A stretch of 54,937 nt of DNA from Curvivirga aplysinae (GTDB lineage Bacteria; Pseudomonadota; Alphaproteobacteria; UBA8366; Aestuariispiraceae): the NCBI RefSeq assembly GCF_009711445.1, contig NZ_SMMC01000210.1, positions 1-54,937 on the forward strand, given 5' to 3'. Positions 23,614 to 33,183 of the stretch are shown here, one piece after another. The first letter of the stretch is position 1. Each line of letters begins with the position of its first letter. Both the position numbers and the translations under genes were made by a program. The notes below the pieces were generated by a model, which was not told the origin of the DNA, made no database searches, and saw nothing but the letters and a program-made list of their open reading frames with translations.

Positions 23614-26600
23614 TTAGGACGGTTCGCCATCGATACGTTTATTCTCCTTATCGAAGAAAATCGGATCGGTGATTGTTACTTTATGTGCCTTACCGCTCAT
23701 AGTTGGAACCATGAAAGATTGACCTTTCAAGTTCTTACCGTCACGGATCAACGCCATCGCAATAGAACGACCACAGTTAGGCGACATGTAACTGGATGTT
23801 ACGTGACCTAACATGTCCATAGGTGGTTTATCTTTCAACTCACGAACCAGATGCGCCCCTTCCATCAGAACCACATTCGGATCTTCGGTTAGAACACCAA
23901 CCAATTGCTTACGGTCTGTACGGGCTGTATCGGTACGTGTGAAGGAACGGCGACCAAGGAAGTCACCTTTCTTCTTGGAGACGATCCAGTCCATATCAAG
24001 GTCCATAGGTGTGACAGAGCCATCTGTATCTTGACCTGCAATGATAAAGCCTTTTTCCGCACGAAGAACGTGCATGGTTTCAGTACCATATTGGCAGATA
24101 TCAAATTCTTCACCAGCTTCCAACAAAGCATCCCATACATGCAAGCCATAGCGTGCAGGTACATTGATCTCGTAAGAAAGCTCACCTGTAAAGGAAATAC
24201 GATAGATACGTGCTGGCACACCTGCGATATGACATTCTTTCATAGCCATGAACGGGAATGCTTCCGCAGATAGATCAATATCTACTAATTTCTCAAGAAC
24301 CTTACGGGATTTAGGACCGTTCAAGATGGACACTGCCCATTGTTCTGTCACGGAAGTCGCATAAACATCCCAATCAGGATATTCAGTTTGAATCCATTCC
24401 TCAATCCAGTTCGCCACACGACCAGCGCCACCTGTTGTGGTTGTCATGTGATAGTGGTTTTCGCCAATGCATGTGGTCACACCATCATCGAATACCATGC
24501 CATGCTCATTACACATCAAGCCGTAACGACATTTGCCTGGTGCCAGTTTGCTCCATGCATTTGTGTAAAGAAGGTTCAATAGACGAGACGCATCTTTACC
24601 CTGAATGTCCAATTTACCCAATGTGGAACCATCCATGATACCTACGCTATCACGAACCGCTTTACATTCACGTTGAACAGCCGCATGCATATCTTCGCCC
24701 GCTTTCGGGAAATAGTATGGACGTTTCCAGTCACCTACATCCTCATAAATCGCGCCATTGCGATCATGGGCAGAATGCATTGGTGTTTTACGTGCTTGCA
24801 AGAATAGATCTTCGACATCATGACCAGCAATCGCACCGAATGTTACTGGTACGAATGGTGGGCGGAATGTTGTTGTTCCAACTTGTGGAATAGACACGCC
24901 ACGGATTTGCGCCATGATTGCGATCGCGTTTACGTTGGATGTCTTACCTTGGTCGGTACCCATACCTGTTGTGGTATAGCGTTTTAAATGCTCAACAGAG
25001 ATATAACCTTCACGTGCTGCCAAGTGGATGTCAGCAACTGTGGAGTCGTTTTGGAATTCGTGGAAATGTTTCTTGCCACGAGCCAAAGGACGATCCATCG
25101 GGATATACCACAATGTACGCATGTCACCATGTTCAACTTCTGGTGCGGATGGTGTTGCAGGTACAGATTGACCTTCACCAAAACCAGCAGCTTGTGCCGC
25201 TTTCAAACCAGCTTCAAGACCTTCGGACAATGCGCCTTCTAAAGTAAATGTACCGTTACAAGATCCAACGGAATAGTTATCCCACTGGCAATGATCAGGC
25301 ACAAAGCTTGTTAGCTCTTCATCATAACGTAATTTACCACGTGCTTGAGAGAACAAGTTCACTGCAGGGTTCCAACCGGAAGACATCGCAACCACATCAC
25401 AACCGATATGGAATTTTGTGCCTTTCACGCCGTCACCAGCTTCGTTCAGCTCCATAACTTCCACGCCTTTTAGACGACGGTAGCCTTTAGTCCCAACGAT
25501 CGCAGCATTTGTATGGATTGTGATATCCAAACTACGTGCTTGTTCAACCAATGGGCCTTTTGGATCAACACGTGTGTCAACGATTTCAACACGACCACCA
25601 TTTGCAAAAGCATCTAGGGCTGTTTTATACGCGCTGTCATTGTTAGTGAAGACAACCATGTCTTTACCCGGTAATACACCATAACGGTTGATATATGTGC
25701 GAACTGCAGATGCCAACATCACGCCTGGACGGTCATTGTCACCAAACAACATTGGACGTTCGAAAGAACCAGATGCCAAAACAACTTGTTTTGCACGGAT
25801 TTTCCAGAAACGCTGACGTGGTGTGTCATTGCTGTCTTGTGGACCAAGATGGTCAGTGATTTTCTCCATCGCTGTGATGAAATTATGGTCAAAGTAGCCG
25901 ATAACCGCTGTACGGTTCAAAATGGTTACTTCTTCCATTTCTTTCAATTCAGCCAACGCGGCATCAACCCAGTCCATTGCTGGTTTGCCATCGATTTCCG
26001 CGCCATGATCAGATAGTAAAGAACCACCGAATTCATTTTGTTCATCAATCAAGATTACACGCGCGCCTGTGCGCCCTGCTGTCAAAGCAGCAGATAGACC
26101 AGCAGGACCACCGCCTGCGATCAACACGTCACAATATTCGTGTTTCACAGCATATGTATCTGGATCGCCTTCTTCAGGCGCAACACCCATACCAGCAGAG
26201 GCACGAATAATTTCCTCATATTTCATCCACATGGATTTTGGCCACATGAATGTTTTATAGTAGAAACCAGCCGGGAAGAAACGGGATAGTTTGTTGTTGA
26301 TACCACCAATGTCAAAGTTCAAAGACGGCCAGCAGTTTTGGCTAGACGCTTCAAGACCATCAAACATTTCAACAACTGTTGCACGTGTATTTGGATCAGA
26401 ACGCTTACCGGAACCAATAGTTACGATTGCGTTTGGCTCTTCAGAACCTGCAGACAAAACACCACGTGGACGGTGATATTTAAAGGAACGACCCATTAGG
26501 TGCACGTTGTTTGCCAACAATGCAGAAGCCAATGTATCGCCTTCAAAGCCTTGGAAGGTTTTTCCATCAAATGTGAAAGAAACCGGTTTATTGCGATCAA

Positions 26601-26637
26601 TACGACCGCCAGTTTTAATACGGTTAGACTGGCTCAT
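23614..26637 (-). CDS. soxA: Sarcosine oxidase alpha subunit
   Basis: The 1007-residue alpha subunit of the heterotetrameric enzyme that oxidises sarcosine to glycine, with methylene-tetrahydrofolate (or formaldehyde) and H2O2 as co-products. It has an N-terminal ferredoxin-like domain without the cluster cysteines, a dinucleotide-binding domain (LIAGGGPAGLSAALTAG, about 171-187) that holds NAD, and a C-terminal GcvT/aminomethyltransferase domain for tetrahydrofolate. Length is standard. The start is two bases past the soxD stop, so translation is coupled; RBS GAGG lies inside the soxD end. Expression is likely driven by the GbdR-type regulator upstream. Confidence 0.96.
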   Translation of the reverse strand: MSQSNRIKTGGRIDRNKPVSFTFDGKTFQGFEGDTLASALLANNVHLMGRSFKYHRPRGVLSAGSEEPNAIVTIGSGKRSDPNTRATVVEMFDGLEASSQNCWPSLNFDIGGINNKLSRFFPAGFYYKTFMWPKSMWMKYEEIIRASAGMGVAPEEGDPDTYAVKHEYCDVLIAGGGPAGLSAALTAGRTGARVILIDEQNEFGGSLLSDHGAEIDGKPAMDWVDAALAELKEMEEVTILNRTAVIGYFDHNFITAMEKITDHLGPQDSNDTPRQRFWKIRAKQVVLASGSFERPMLFGDNDRPGVMLASAVRTYINRYGVLPGKDMVVFTNNDSAYKTALDAFANGGRVEIVDTRVDPKGPLVEQARSLDITIHTNAAIVGTKGYRRLKGVEVMELNEAGDGVKGTKFHIGCDVVAMSSGWNPAVNLFSQARGKLRYDEELTSFVPDHCQWDNYSVGSCNGTFTLEGALSEGLEAGLKAAQAAGFGEGQSVPATPSAPEVEHGDMRTLWYIPMDRPLARGKKHFHEFQNDSTVADIHLAAREGYISVEHLKRYTTTGMGTDQGKTSNVNAIAIMAQIRGVSIPQVGTTTFRPPFVPVTFGAIAGHDVEDLFLQARKTPMHSAHDRNGAIYEDVGDWKRPYYFPKAGEDMHAAVQRECKAVRDSVGIMDGSTLGKLDIQGKDASRLLNLLYTNAWSKLAPGKCRYGLMCNEHGMVFDDGVTTCIGENHYHMTTTTGGAGRVANWIEEWIQTEYPDWDVYATSVTEQWAVSILNGPKSRKVLEKLVDIDLSAEAFPFMAMKECHIAGVPARIYRISFTGELSYEINVPARYGLHVWDALLEAGEEFDICQYGTETMHVLRAEKGFIIAGQDTDGSVTPMDLDMDWIVSKKKGDFLGRRSFTRTDTARTDRKQLVGVLTEDPNVVLMEGAHLVRELKDKPPMDMLGHVTSSYMSPNCGRSIAMALIRDGKNLKGQSFMVPTMSGKAHKVTITDPIFFDKENKRIDGEPS

Positions 26638-26639
26638 TT

Positions 26640-26933
26640 TTATTTGCCCTCGTCAGAAGGAATAGCAGGCTTTTCTTCGCCTATTTTATAAGTATCTACG
26701 AACTGATCTGTCACAGAGTTGCGAAGCGCGTTGAACCAACGGCCACAACCATGATCATGAGACCAACGTTCGTACTGGTAACCTTTGATGTTTTGGCGGA
26801 AGAAAATATAATCCCCCCATTGCTCATCAGTTAACTCATCAGGGTTTTCAGGACGCGCGATATGCGCCTCACCATGACATGTAAATTCTGTTTGATCACG
26901 TTCACCGCAGAAAGGGCATTTAATAACTAACAT
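26640..26933 (-). CDS. soxD: Sarcosine oxidase delta subunit
   Basis: A 97-residue zinc-binding subunit. Cys6, Cys9, His59 and Cys63 (CPFCG at the start and HDHGCGRW later) coincide with the zinc ligands of characterised SoxD. It holds alpha and beta together at the complex interface. RBS GGAGAAG; 19 bp after soxB. Confidence 0.95.
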   Translation of the reverse strand: MLVIKCPFCGERDQTEFTCHGEAHIARPENPDELTDEQWGDYIFFRQNIKGYQYERWSHDHGCGRWFNALRNSVTDQFVDTYKIGEEKPAIPSDEGK

Positions 26934-26952
26934 CTAAACTTCTCCTCTTTCC

Positions 26953-28197
26953 TTAGTGAGCCACAGCCGCAGCTGCACCTTCATCAATCAATGCACCTGT
27001 ATTAAAACGGTTCATTGTAAATGGTGCTGCAATTGGGTGAAGTTCACCATTTGCAATGGAATGTGCGAATACGTTACCGGAACCAGGTGTTGCCTTAAAG
27101 CCACCTGTACCCCAACCACAGTTGAAGAACATGTTTTCAACTGGTGTTTTTGTGATGATCGGAGAACGATCAACTGTCACATCAACAATACCGCCCCATT
27201 GACGCATCATGCGCAGACGAGATGTGAACGGGAACAATTCTTTCAATGGGCCAACAATGTGGTCCATCATATCGAAGCTACCGCGTTGGGAATAACTTAC
27301 AAAGTTATCGGAACCCGCACCTACAACCAATTCACCTTTATCGGATTGTGAAAGGTATACGTGAACCGCACCAGACATGATCACTGTGTTGATCACTGGT
27401 TTCAATGGCTCAGACACCATCGCTTGCAGTGGGAAACTTTCTAGTGGCATACGGAAACCAGCCATATTCGCCATTACAGAAGAATGACCCGCTGTTACCA
27501 CACCGACTTTCTTTGCACCAATATGACCACGGGAAGTTTCAACACCTTTCACAACGCCGTCTTGAATATCAAAGCCTGTTACTTCACAGTTTTGGATAAT
27601 ATCAACGCCCATATCGTCAGCTGCACGCGCATAGCCCCATGCAACCGCATCATGTCGTGCACTACCACCGCGACGTTGCAACAACGCACCAAGTACTGGA
27701 TAACGACAATCCAAGTTGATTGTTGGCTCGATTTCCTTCACTTGTTCAGGTGTTAGGAATTCACTGTCGATACCGTTCAAGTGAATTGCATGGCCGCGGC
27801 GACCAATTTCCTGCATATCATGAACGTTGTGCGCCAAATGCAACAAACCACGTTGGGAGAACATCACATTGTAGTTTAAATCTTGGCTAAGATTTTCCCA
27901 CAATTTCATCGCATGTTCATAAATCGCAGAAGATTCATCCCAGAGATAGTTGGAACGTACGATTGTTGTGTTACGACCTGTGTTACCACCGCCTAACCAG
28001 CCTTTCTCAAGAATAGCAACATTTGTAATGCCACATTCTTTTGCAAGGTAGTATGCTGTAGCCAAACCGTGGGCTCCACCACCAACGATCACAACATCGT
28101 ATTCTTTCTTTGGATCCGGGCTACGCCAAGCCTTTTGCCAATTTTCATGATAACTCATCGCGTTACGGACGAGTGAGAAAACAGAATATTTATTCAT
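26953..28197 (-). CDS. soxB: Sarcosine oxidase beta subunit
   Basis: The 414-residue catalytic subunit. It has the N-terminal FAD-binding motif [18 protein letters not shown] (about 35-52) where sarcosine is oxidised, and His182 in [13 protein letters not shown], the likely covalent FMN attachment site of the family; electrons pass FAD to FMN to O2. It is first in soxBDAG, with RBS GGGAAGAG. The upstream 724-bp region is shared with the divergent gbdR-like gene and carries repeated GCGACA boxes beginning about 130 bp before the start codon. No glyA or serine dehydratase gene accompanies it here. Confidence 0.96.
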   Translation of the reverse strand: MNKYSVFSLVRNAMSYHENWQKAWRSPDPKKEYDVVIVGGGAHGLATAYYLAKECGITNVAILEKGWLGGGNTGRNTTIVRSNYLWDESSAIYEHAMKLWENLSQDLNYNVMFSQRGLLHLAHNVHDMQEIGRRGHAIHLNGIDSEFLTPEQVKEIEPTINLDCRYPVLGALLQRRGGSARHDAVAWGYARAADDMGVDIIQNCEVTGFDIQDGVVKGVETSRGHIGAKKVGVVTAGHSSVMANMAGFRMPLESFPLQAMVSEPLKPVINTVIMSGAVHVYLSQSDKGELVVGAGSDNFVSYSQRGSFDMMDHIVGPLKELFPFTSRLRMMRQWGGIVDVTVDRSPIITKTPVENMFFNCGWGTGGFKATPGSGNVFAHSIANGELHPIAAPFTMNRFNTGALIDEGAAAAVAH

Positions 28198-28329
28198 TCT
28201 CTTCCCATTTCCTGCTCAAAAAACACCTGCTTCTTTGCCCTTCCCGAATGGAAGTTCAATTGGTCAGGCCGAAATAATGCTAAACTTAAATCCTTTTATG
28301 GGAGAAGAGCCTGCTATAAGCGCGGTTGC

Positions 28330-28356
28330 GCGACAGGAAAAAAGTAAAAAGCGACA
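28330..28356 (-). promoter_or_regulatory. Direct repeat of GCGACA, candidate activator site for soxBDAG
   Basis: Two identical GCGACA boxes (28330-28335 and 28351-28356) are 21 bp apart start to start, two helical turns. Direct repeats with this spacing are the typical target of AraC/XylS-family proteins. They lie 133-160 bp upstream of soxB. Binding by the adjacent GbdR-like protein is inferred. Confidence 0.5.
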
Positions 28357-28594
28357 TAACACATCTTTTCTTAAAATCCTCGCCCTAATCCCGCAGAAAA
28401 CCAAGGTTTAATGCAATTATAAAAAGCCATTTTTCTTTATATTATTACGGAAAAACGTCACGAGTGAAATCAATTTTAAAACTTACACCAATAATACTCA
28501 AAAATGCGACACAGTTGAAACCATATGTCACTCACATCGAACGTAATTTATTTACAAATTCTTACCACAAACACCTAGACGCCATTTCCCGATA

Positions 28595-28705
28595 TGTCGC
28601 TTTAACGACAAGCCACCAATATTTAAGATTTCCTCTTTAAAAAAATTCATAGTAAACATCCTCAAAAGCGACTAACATTCACAATAATTGTCGCTACCGT
28701 GACAA
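28595..28705. promoter_or_regulatory. Cluster of inverted TGTCG/CGACA boxes
   Basis: TGTCG-ctttaa-CGACA (28595-28610), GCGAC at 28668 facing GTCGC at 28690-28694, and TTGTC-gctaccgt-GACAA (28688-28705). They share the core of the 28330 repeat but in inverted form, closer to the regulator gene. This may be an autoregulatory or looping site. Confidence 0.45.
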
Positions 28706-28802
28706 TATATTATATTTCAATTATAAAATGGGAATACATCTGATAAAGAAGAAGCATTTTAATAAAAACGCGATTGACAGAAATTTCACTTCCTATTATT
28801 TG

Positions 28803-28814
28803 GCAGTGCACTGC
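28803..28814. promoter_or_regulatory. Perfect 12-bp palindrome upstream of gbdR-like gene
   Basis: GCAGTGCACTGC lies 107 bp before the regulator's ATG, some 25 bp downstream of a TTGACA at 28774-28779. It does not share the GCGACA core, so a different repressor could bind here. Nothing else supports it. Confidence 0.3.
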
Positions 28815-28921
28815 GTTAGAAATTAAAAAAAATGTAACAAACGCTTTTAGTGATTATTTGTCAGTAGGATCGATATAAAACGGCAACTCTACTGCATACA
28901 GTTTTATAAGGTAGCAAAGAT

Positions 28922-29944
28922 ATGCAAACAGCTGCGATGTATAAAGATGTAGGGGAAGACAAACCGGAACATATTTCTTTGTTCCTGATTCCACAGTTTT
29001 CTATGATTGCCTTCACAAGCCTTCTAGAACCATTACGTCTGGCAAATCAGATTGCTGAAAGAACCCTTTACACTTGGGAATTAATTAGCCGAGACGGCCT
29101 ACCTGTCATGGCATCAAATGGCATAGAGATTACACCCAATACTACAGCAACAGAAGTGGTTCGCCCAACCAATGTCGTGGTATGCTCAGGGGTAGATGCA
29201 CATATATATAATGATGCATTAACATTTGGTTACTTACGTCGTTGGGCACGCGAAGGCACGCAAATGGGAGCAATTTGTACGGGCGCACATATCTTAGCAC
29301 ATGCTGGTTTGTTAAATGGTTATCGCTGCACTATCCACTGGGCGAATTTAGATAGTTTTTCTGAAGAATTTCCGGATATTGATGTACGCGCTGAGCTATA
29401 TGAGATTGATCGTGATCGCTTTACCTGTGCAGGCGGCACGGCCGCACTTGATATGATGTTAAACGAAGTCGGTCGTAAACATGGGTCTGATTTCGCGGGT
29501 GCCGTTTCAGAACAATTTATGCATGAACGAATCCGCGAAGGTAACGACAATCAGCGCTTACCATTACAAGCGCGCCTTCGTGTAAGTCATCCAAAATTGA
29601 TCAAAGCAATTTCGGAGATGGAAAAAAACACTGAAGAAGCCCTAAGCCGTGATGAGATTGCACGCCGTGTAGGATTATCCCGTCGCCAACTGGAACGTTT
29701 GTTTAGTCGCTATCTCTCCACAAGTCCGGCACGCTATTATTTGAAACTTCGCTTAAATCGTGCTCGCAAACTACTCACACAAACAACAATGCCTGTGACA
29801 GAAGTTGCTTTTGCTAGTGGTTTTACATCCGCCTCTCATTTCTCCAAATGCTATCGGGATATGTTTGGCAAAACCCCACGGGCAGAGCGACGTGGTCTAG
29901 ACATGATTGATGAAGAAGATGAAGCAGATTACGCAGAAGAATAA
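28922..29944 (+). CDS. gbdR: GlxA/GbdR-type AraC-family transcriptional regulator
   Basis: A 340-residue regulator with an N-terminal class I glutamine-amidotransferase-like (DJ-1/PfpI) ligand domain (about 15-200, GAICTGAHILAHAGLLNG) and a C-terminal AraC-type double helix-turn-helix (about 225-325, SRRQLERLFSRYL and VAFASGFTSASHFSKCYR). This is the layout of GbdR, which senses glycine betaine or dimethylglycine in Pseudomonas and activates betaine catabolism including soxBDAG. Here it is divergent from soxBDAG, which supports the same role. CdhR or ArgR-type relatives are alternatives, so the symbol is by similarity of domain plan and context. Confidence 0.8.
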   Translation: MQTAAMYKDVGEDKPEHISLFLIPQFSMIAFTSLLEPLRLANQIAERTLYTWELISRDGLPVMASNGIEITPNTTATEVVRPTNVVVCSGVDAHIYNDALTFGYLRRWAREGTQMGAICTGAHILAHAGLLNGYRCTIHWANLDSFSEEFPDIDVRAELYEIDRDRFTCAGGTAALDMMLNEVGRKHGSDFAGAVSEQFMHERIREGNDNQRLPLQARLRVSHPKLIKAISEMEKNTEEALSRDEIARRVGLSRRQLERLFSRYLSTSPARYYLKLRLNRARKLLTQTTMPVTEVAFASGFTSASHFSKCYRDMFGKTPRAERRGLDMIDEEDEADYAEE

Positions 29945-29963
29945 TTCCGCAAAACTCGAATAC

Positions 29964-29996
29964 AAAAATGCCCGCAAATTTGCGGGCATTTTTTTT
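29964..29996. terminator. Terminator between gbdR-like gene and zapA
   Basis: Near-continuous palindrome AAAAATGCCCGCAAA/TTTGCGGGCATTTTT (29964-29993) with a T run to 29996. Bidirectional between convergent genes; it touches the zapA stop codon. Confidence 0.88.
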
Positions 29997-30348
29997 AAGT
30001 TTCTACAGGCTGCTCCAACCTTGCAGCTATTGCCTCTATCCTATTGGTCATATTCGCAAATATTTCCAAAGTTCCTTGGTCCGGCGTGACTTGTGATGCG
30101 TTCTTTTGAAGCGTTATCATATCTTCTTTTAATCTCTCAACTTCAGCATATGCATCAGATAATTCATCAGCAACCACCAAGCCTGCCATCAGCATCAAGC
30201 GAGCATCCCCCACTTGCCCCATCGCAGCAGCGAGTTCCTCGACTCTATCACTAAAAAACTTGCCCAGTTTCTGTAGATGCTCTTCCTGGCCATCATCACA
30301 AGCAATATTATAGTTACGTCCGTTAATTTGAATATCTAATTGGCTCAT
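29995..30348 (-). CDS. zapA: Cell division protein ZapA
   Basis: ZapA binds FtsZ and bundles protofilaments at the division site. The 117-residue protein has the N-terminal globular part (MSQLDIQINGRNYNIACDDG), the characteristic DARLMLMAGLVVADEL segment and a C-terminal coiled-coil region. Its ATG overlaps the stop of the upstream gene by four bases (ATGA), so the two are translationally coupled. RBS GGGG. Confidence 0.92.
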   Translation of the reverse strand: MSQLDIQINGRNYNIACDDGQEEHLQKLGKFFSDRVEELAAAMGQVGDARLMLMAGLVVADELSDAYAEVERLKEDMITLQKNASQVTPDQGTLEIFANMTNRIEAIAARLEQPVET

Positions 30349-30647
30349 AAGACAGCCCCTTGTTGATGCACTTCTTCATCAACTTCATCATCACCAGCGA
30401 TTACAATATCAAGGCGCTGCAGCGCAGTACTTAAACGCTGAACTAAACCAGCCGCATCTTGACGTAACAATGCATTCTCCTGCTGTAGTTGATCACGCTC
30501 GGAACATAACTGTTCAATCTTTTTAGCCATTTCCGCGCCGTCTTCTAGATTCACATTTGATGCATTCTGCAGGCGCGTCTCCACAGCCCCTTCAAGACGC
30601 TCCAAAGCAGCATCTAAATTACGTGCAATTTCGTCCAACTGACTCAT
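30345..30647 (-). CDS. DUF4164-type coiled-coil protein, zapA partner
   Basis: A 100-residue protein, mostly one coiled coil (about 5-80, heptads through QLCSERDQLQQENALLRQDA). Small coiled-coil proteins of the DUF4164 type lie directly upstream of zapA in many alphaproteobacteria and are believed to act with ZapA at the Z-ring, a role comparable to ZapB; this is inference from position. It overlaps zapA by four bases. Confidence 0.8.
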   Translation of the reverse strand: MSQLDEIARNLDAALERLEGAVETRLQNASNVNLEDGAEMAKKIEQLCSERDQLQQENALLRQDAAGLVQRLSTALQRLDIVIAGDDEVDEEVHQQGAVL

Positions 30648-31046
30648 TTGCCTTTAAACCTTCCAACCTGCGACCCAACTGAAAGTCAATCATAGAATCT
30701 CCCAGTTATCTTAATTAATTACTTTGAAATTAAGTGGTGATCTCTTTCTCGTCAACAGGACAACTGGATTAATATAGCAAAGTAGAATGGATAGCACACA
30801 ACTTCTTTGTGGGAATTTTGACGAATAAAGAGAAAGAATCATTGACCTTCCAGTCCATTTTGTGCATTTTGCGCGCGCTATCTGTGGGGAAATCTATTGG
30901 ATAGTTATTTTGCGCAACTTGCCCCAAATAATCCGGCCCGGGTTTTTACCGGATATATAAGGGGAAAACCGAGCATCCCTTACTGATTCTATATGATATA
31001 TGAGATGTAGGGCGATGTTGCTGGAACGCTAAAGAGCTTTATACAT
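30648..31046. other. Structured divergent region between zapA operon and tkt
   Basis: 399 bp without a supported gene but rich in pairing. TCTTTCTC (30743-30750) and GTCAA (30751-30755) can pair with GAGAAAGA (30830-30837) and TTGAC (30818-30822), enclosing CACAA/TTGTG (30797-30801, 30807-30811). CTATC/GATAG lies at 30878-30904. CCCC and ATCCGG (30922-30936) can pair with CCGGAT and GGGG (30949-30964). It may be the tkt leader, an sRNA locus, or both. zapA is a frequent neighbour of 6S RNA, but I cannot confirm a 6S fold. Confidence 0.4.
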
Positions 31047-33035
31047 ATGTCTGCTGTTTCGCATAAAGATTTGGCCAATGCTATCCGTGCTTTGGCTATG
31101 GATGCTGTCCAACAAGCAAATTCAGGTCACCCTGGCATGCCAATGGGCATGGCCGATGTGGCGACTGTTTTGTTCACTAAATTTCTAAAATTTGATCCAA
31201 AGACACCAAACTGGGCTGATCGTGACCGCTTTGTTTTGAGCGCAGGTCATGGTTCTATGCTTCAATATGCTTTGATGTATCTAACTGGGTATGAAGATAT
31301 CACTTTAGAAGAGATCAAAAATTTTCGTCAGCTTCACGCGCGTACAGCAGGACATCCAGAATATGGTCATGCCGCAGGCATTGAAACAACGACTGGCCCT
31401 CTAGGTCAAGGTATCGCCAATGCGGTTGGCATGGCTCTGGCTGAACGCATCCTAAACGCACGTTTCGGTGACGATGTTGTTGATCACTACACCTATACAA
31501 TCGCTGGTGATGGTTGCTTGATGGAAGGTATCTCTCATGAAGCAATCTCCATGGCTGGCCATTTGAAATTGGATCGTTTGATCGTATTATTCGATGATAA
31601 CGGTATTACAATTGACGGTTCCACGGACGTTTCTGTATCAGATGATCAATTAGCACGTTTCAAAGCAAGCGGCTGGGACGTATCTGCTTGTGACGGTCAC
31701 GATGCAGAGGCAGTTGAAAAAGCAATCGCAGCTGCAAAATTGACAGATAAGCCTTCCTTGATCGCTTGTAAGACGACAATCGGTTATGGTTCCCCTGCAA
31801 AAGCTGGTAAATCTTCTTCCCATGGTTCTCCATTAGGCGATGATGAAATCAAGCTAACAAAAGACGCTATCGGTTGGGCCCATGGTCCATTCGACATTCC
31901 AGCAGAAATTTTGGACGCATGGCGTGCTGCAGGCTCACGTGGTCAAGCAGATCGTGATGCCTGGAACACACGTATGGCATCTATTGATGCTGATAAACGT
32001 GCTGAGTTTGAACGTGGACAAGCCGGTGAGTTAAAGGATGGTTGGAAAGAAGCGCTTTACGCTTTCAAAAAACAAACATCTGAAGCACAAGAAAAAACAG
32101 CGACACGTAAATCTTCTGAATTGGTATTGAACGTTCTTACCGAAGCTATCCCTGAAATGTTGGGTGGTTCTGCAGATTTGACAGGCTCTAACAATACCAA
32201 AGCAAAAGGCATGGAAGGTATCCAAGCTGGCTCTTATGAAAACTCTTACGTTTACTATGGTGTTCGTGAACATGGCATGGCTGCAGCTATGAATGGTATC
32301 GCTCTTCACGGTGGTCTGATTCCTTACGGCGCGACATTCCTGGTCTTCACAGATTACTGTCGTCCATCCATGCGCCTATCTGCATTGATGGGTCTACGCG
32401 TTGGTTATGTAATGACTCACGATTCTATTGGCTTGGGCGAAGATGGTCCGACTCATCAACCCGTCGAACATCTAGCTGCATTGCGTGTTATTCCAAATAT
32501 GCATGTTTTCCGTCCTTGTGACACAGTTGAAACTGCTGAAGCATGGGCATTAACACTTGAACACACAAATACACCTTCAACTATGGCATTAACACGTCAA
32601 GGTCTTCCAATTCTTCGTACCGAACATACTGAAGAAAACCTGACAGCCAAGGGCGGTTATGTATTACGTGAGGCTGAAGGTGGTGAACGTAAAGTTACCT
32701 TGATGGCAAGCGGTTCCGAAGTTGAAATCATGATGAATGCACGCGATGCGTTACAAGCAGAAGGTATCCCCACAGCAGTTGTTTCCATGCCATGCATGGA
32801 ATTGTTTGATGCGCAACCACTAGACTATCGTTTATCCGTATTGGGTGAAGGTGCAGCACGTGTGGCTTGTGAGGCAGCTCTACGTGATAGTTGGGATAAA
32901 TATTTAGGGATCAAAGGATCCTTCATTGGTATGAACGGTTTTGGGGCATCAGCACCAATAGCCGATCTCTACAAACATTTCGGCATCACTTCAGAAGCCG
33001 TTGTCGAAGCTGCCAAGGGGCAACTTGAGGCATAA
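31047..33035 (+). CDS. tkt: Transketolase
   Basis: Transketolase moves two-carbon ketol units in the pentose phosphate pathway (and Calvin cycle if present) using thiamine diphosphate. The 662-residue protein has full length, [14 protein letters not shown] near the start, the ThDP/Mg motif [27 protein letters not shown] in the pyrimidine domain, and the C-terminal domain. RBS is weak. A terminator follows, so gap, 148 bp downstream, has its own promoter. tkt next to gap is common in alphaproteobacteria; pgk and fba are not in this window. Confidence 0.97.
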   Translation: MSAVSHKDLANAIRALAMDAVQQANSGHPGMPMGMADVATVLFTKFLKFDPKTPNWADRDRFVLSAGHGSMLQYALMYLTGYEDITLEEIKNFRQLHARTAGHPEYGHAAGIETTTGPLGQGIANAVGMALAERILNARFGDDVVDHYTYTIAGDGCLMEGISHEAISMAGHLKLDRLIVLFDDNGITIDGSTDVSVSDDQLARFKASGWDVSACDGHDAEAVEKAIAAAKLTDKPSLIACKTTIGYGSPAKAGKSSSHGSPLGDDEIKLTKDAIGWAHGPFDIPAEILDAWRAAGSRGQADRDAWNTRMASIDADKRAEFERGQAGELKDGWKEALYAFKKQTSEAQEKTATRKSSELVLNVLTEAIPEMLGGSADLTGSNNTKAKGMEGIQAGSYENSYVYYGVREHGMAAAMNGIALHGGLIPYGATFLVFTDYCRPSMRLSALMGLRVGYVMTHDSIGLGEDGPTHQPVEHLAALRVIPNMHVFRPCDTVETAEAWALTLEHTNTPSTMALTRQGLPILRTEHTEENLTAKGGYVLREAEGGERKVTLMASGSEVEIMMNARDALQAEGIPTAVVSMPCMELFDAQPLDYRLSVLGEGAARVACEAALRDSWDKYLGIKGSFIGMNGFGASAPIADLYKHFGITSEAVVEAAKGQLEA

Positions 33036-33048
33036 ATAACTATTGAAT

Positions 33049-33078
33049 CGGCCCTTTACTCAAAAGGGCCGTTTCTTT
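33049..33078 (+). terminator. tkt terminator
   Basis: Stem CGGCCCTTT/AAAGGGCCG (33049-33057, 33063-33071), loop ACTCA, then TTTCTTT. Confidence 0.88.
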
Positions 33079-33183
33079 ATTGAGGCAAAAATACTAGAGG
33101 CGAATGGATAGCGACTTGCTATTCAGCTAGTAGGTCACAAACAAGGTTTGGGGCCATATTAAAAAGAAACGGAGACTTACAAA

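Larger units (their letters stand above)
28198..28921. other. Regulatory region between soxB and the gbdR-like gene
   Basis: A 724-bp AT-rich region without a supported gene. Repeats of GCGACA or its complement TGTCGC occur at 28330, 28351, 28506, 28595 and 28689, plus near-matches at 28526 (TGTCAC), 28605 (ACGACA), 28668 (GCGACT) and 28699 (GTGACA). A 12-bp palindrome lies at 28803-28814. The length and the box density suggest two-way control of the divergent units. Confidence 0.65.

Noticed and set aside
30648-31046. Definite 6S RNA gene next to zapA.
   Set aside because: The arms I can pair do not give the long interrupted rod with a central bubble; kept only as a finding.
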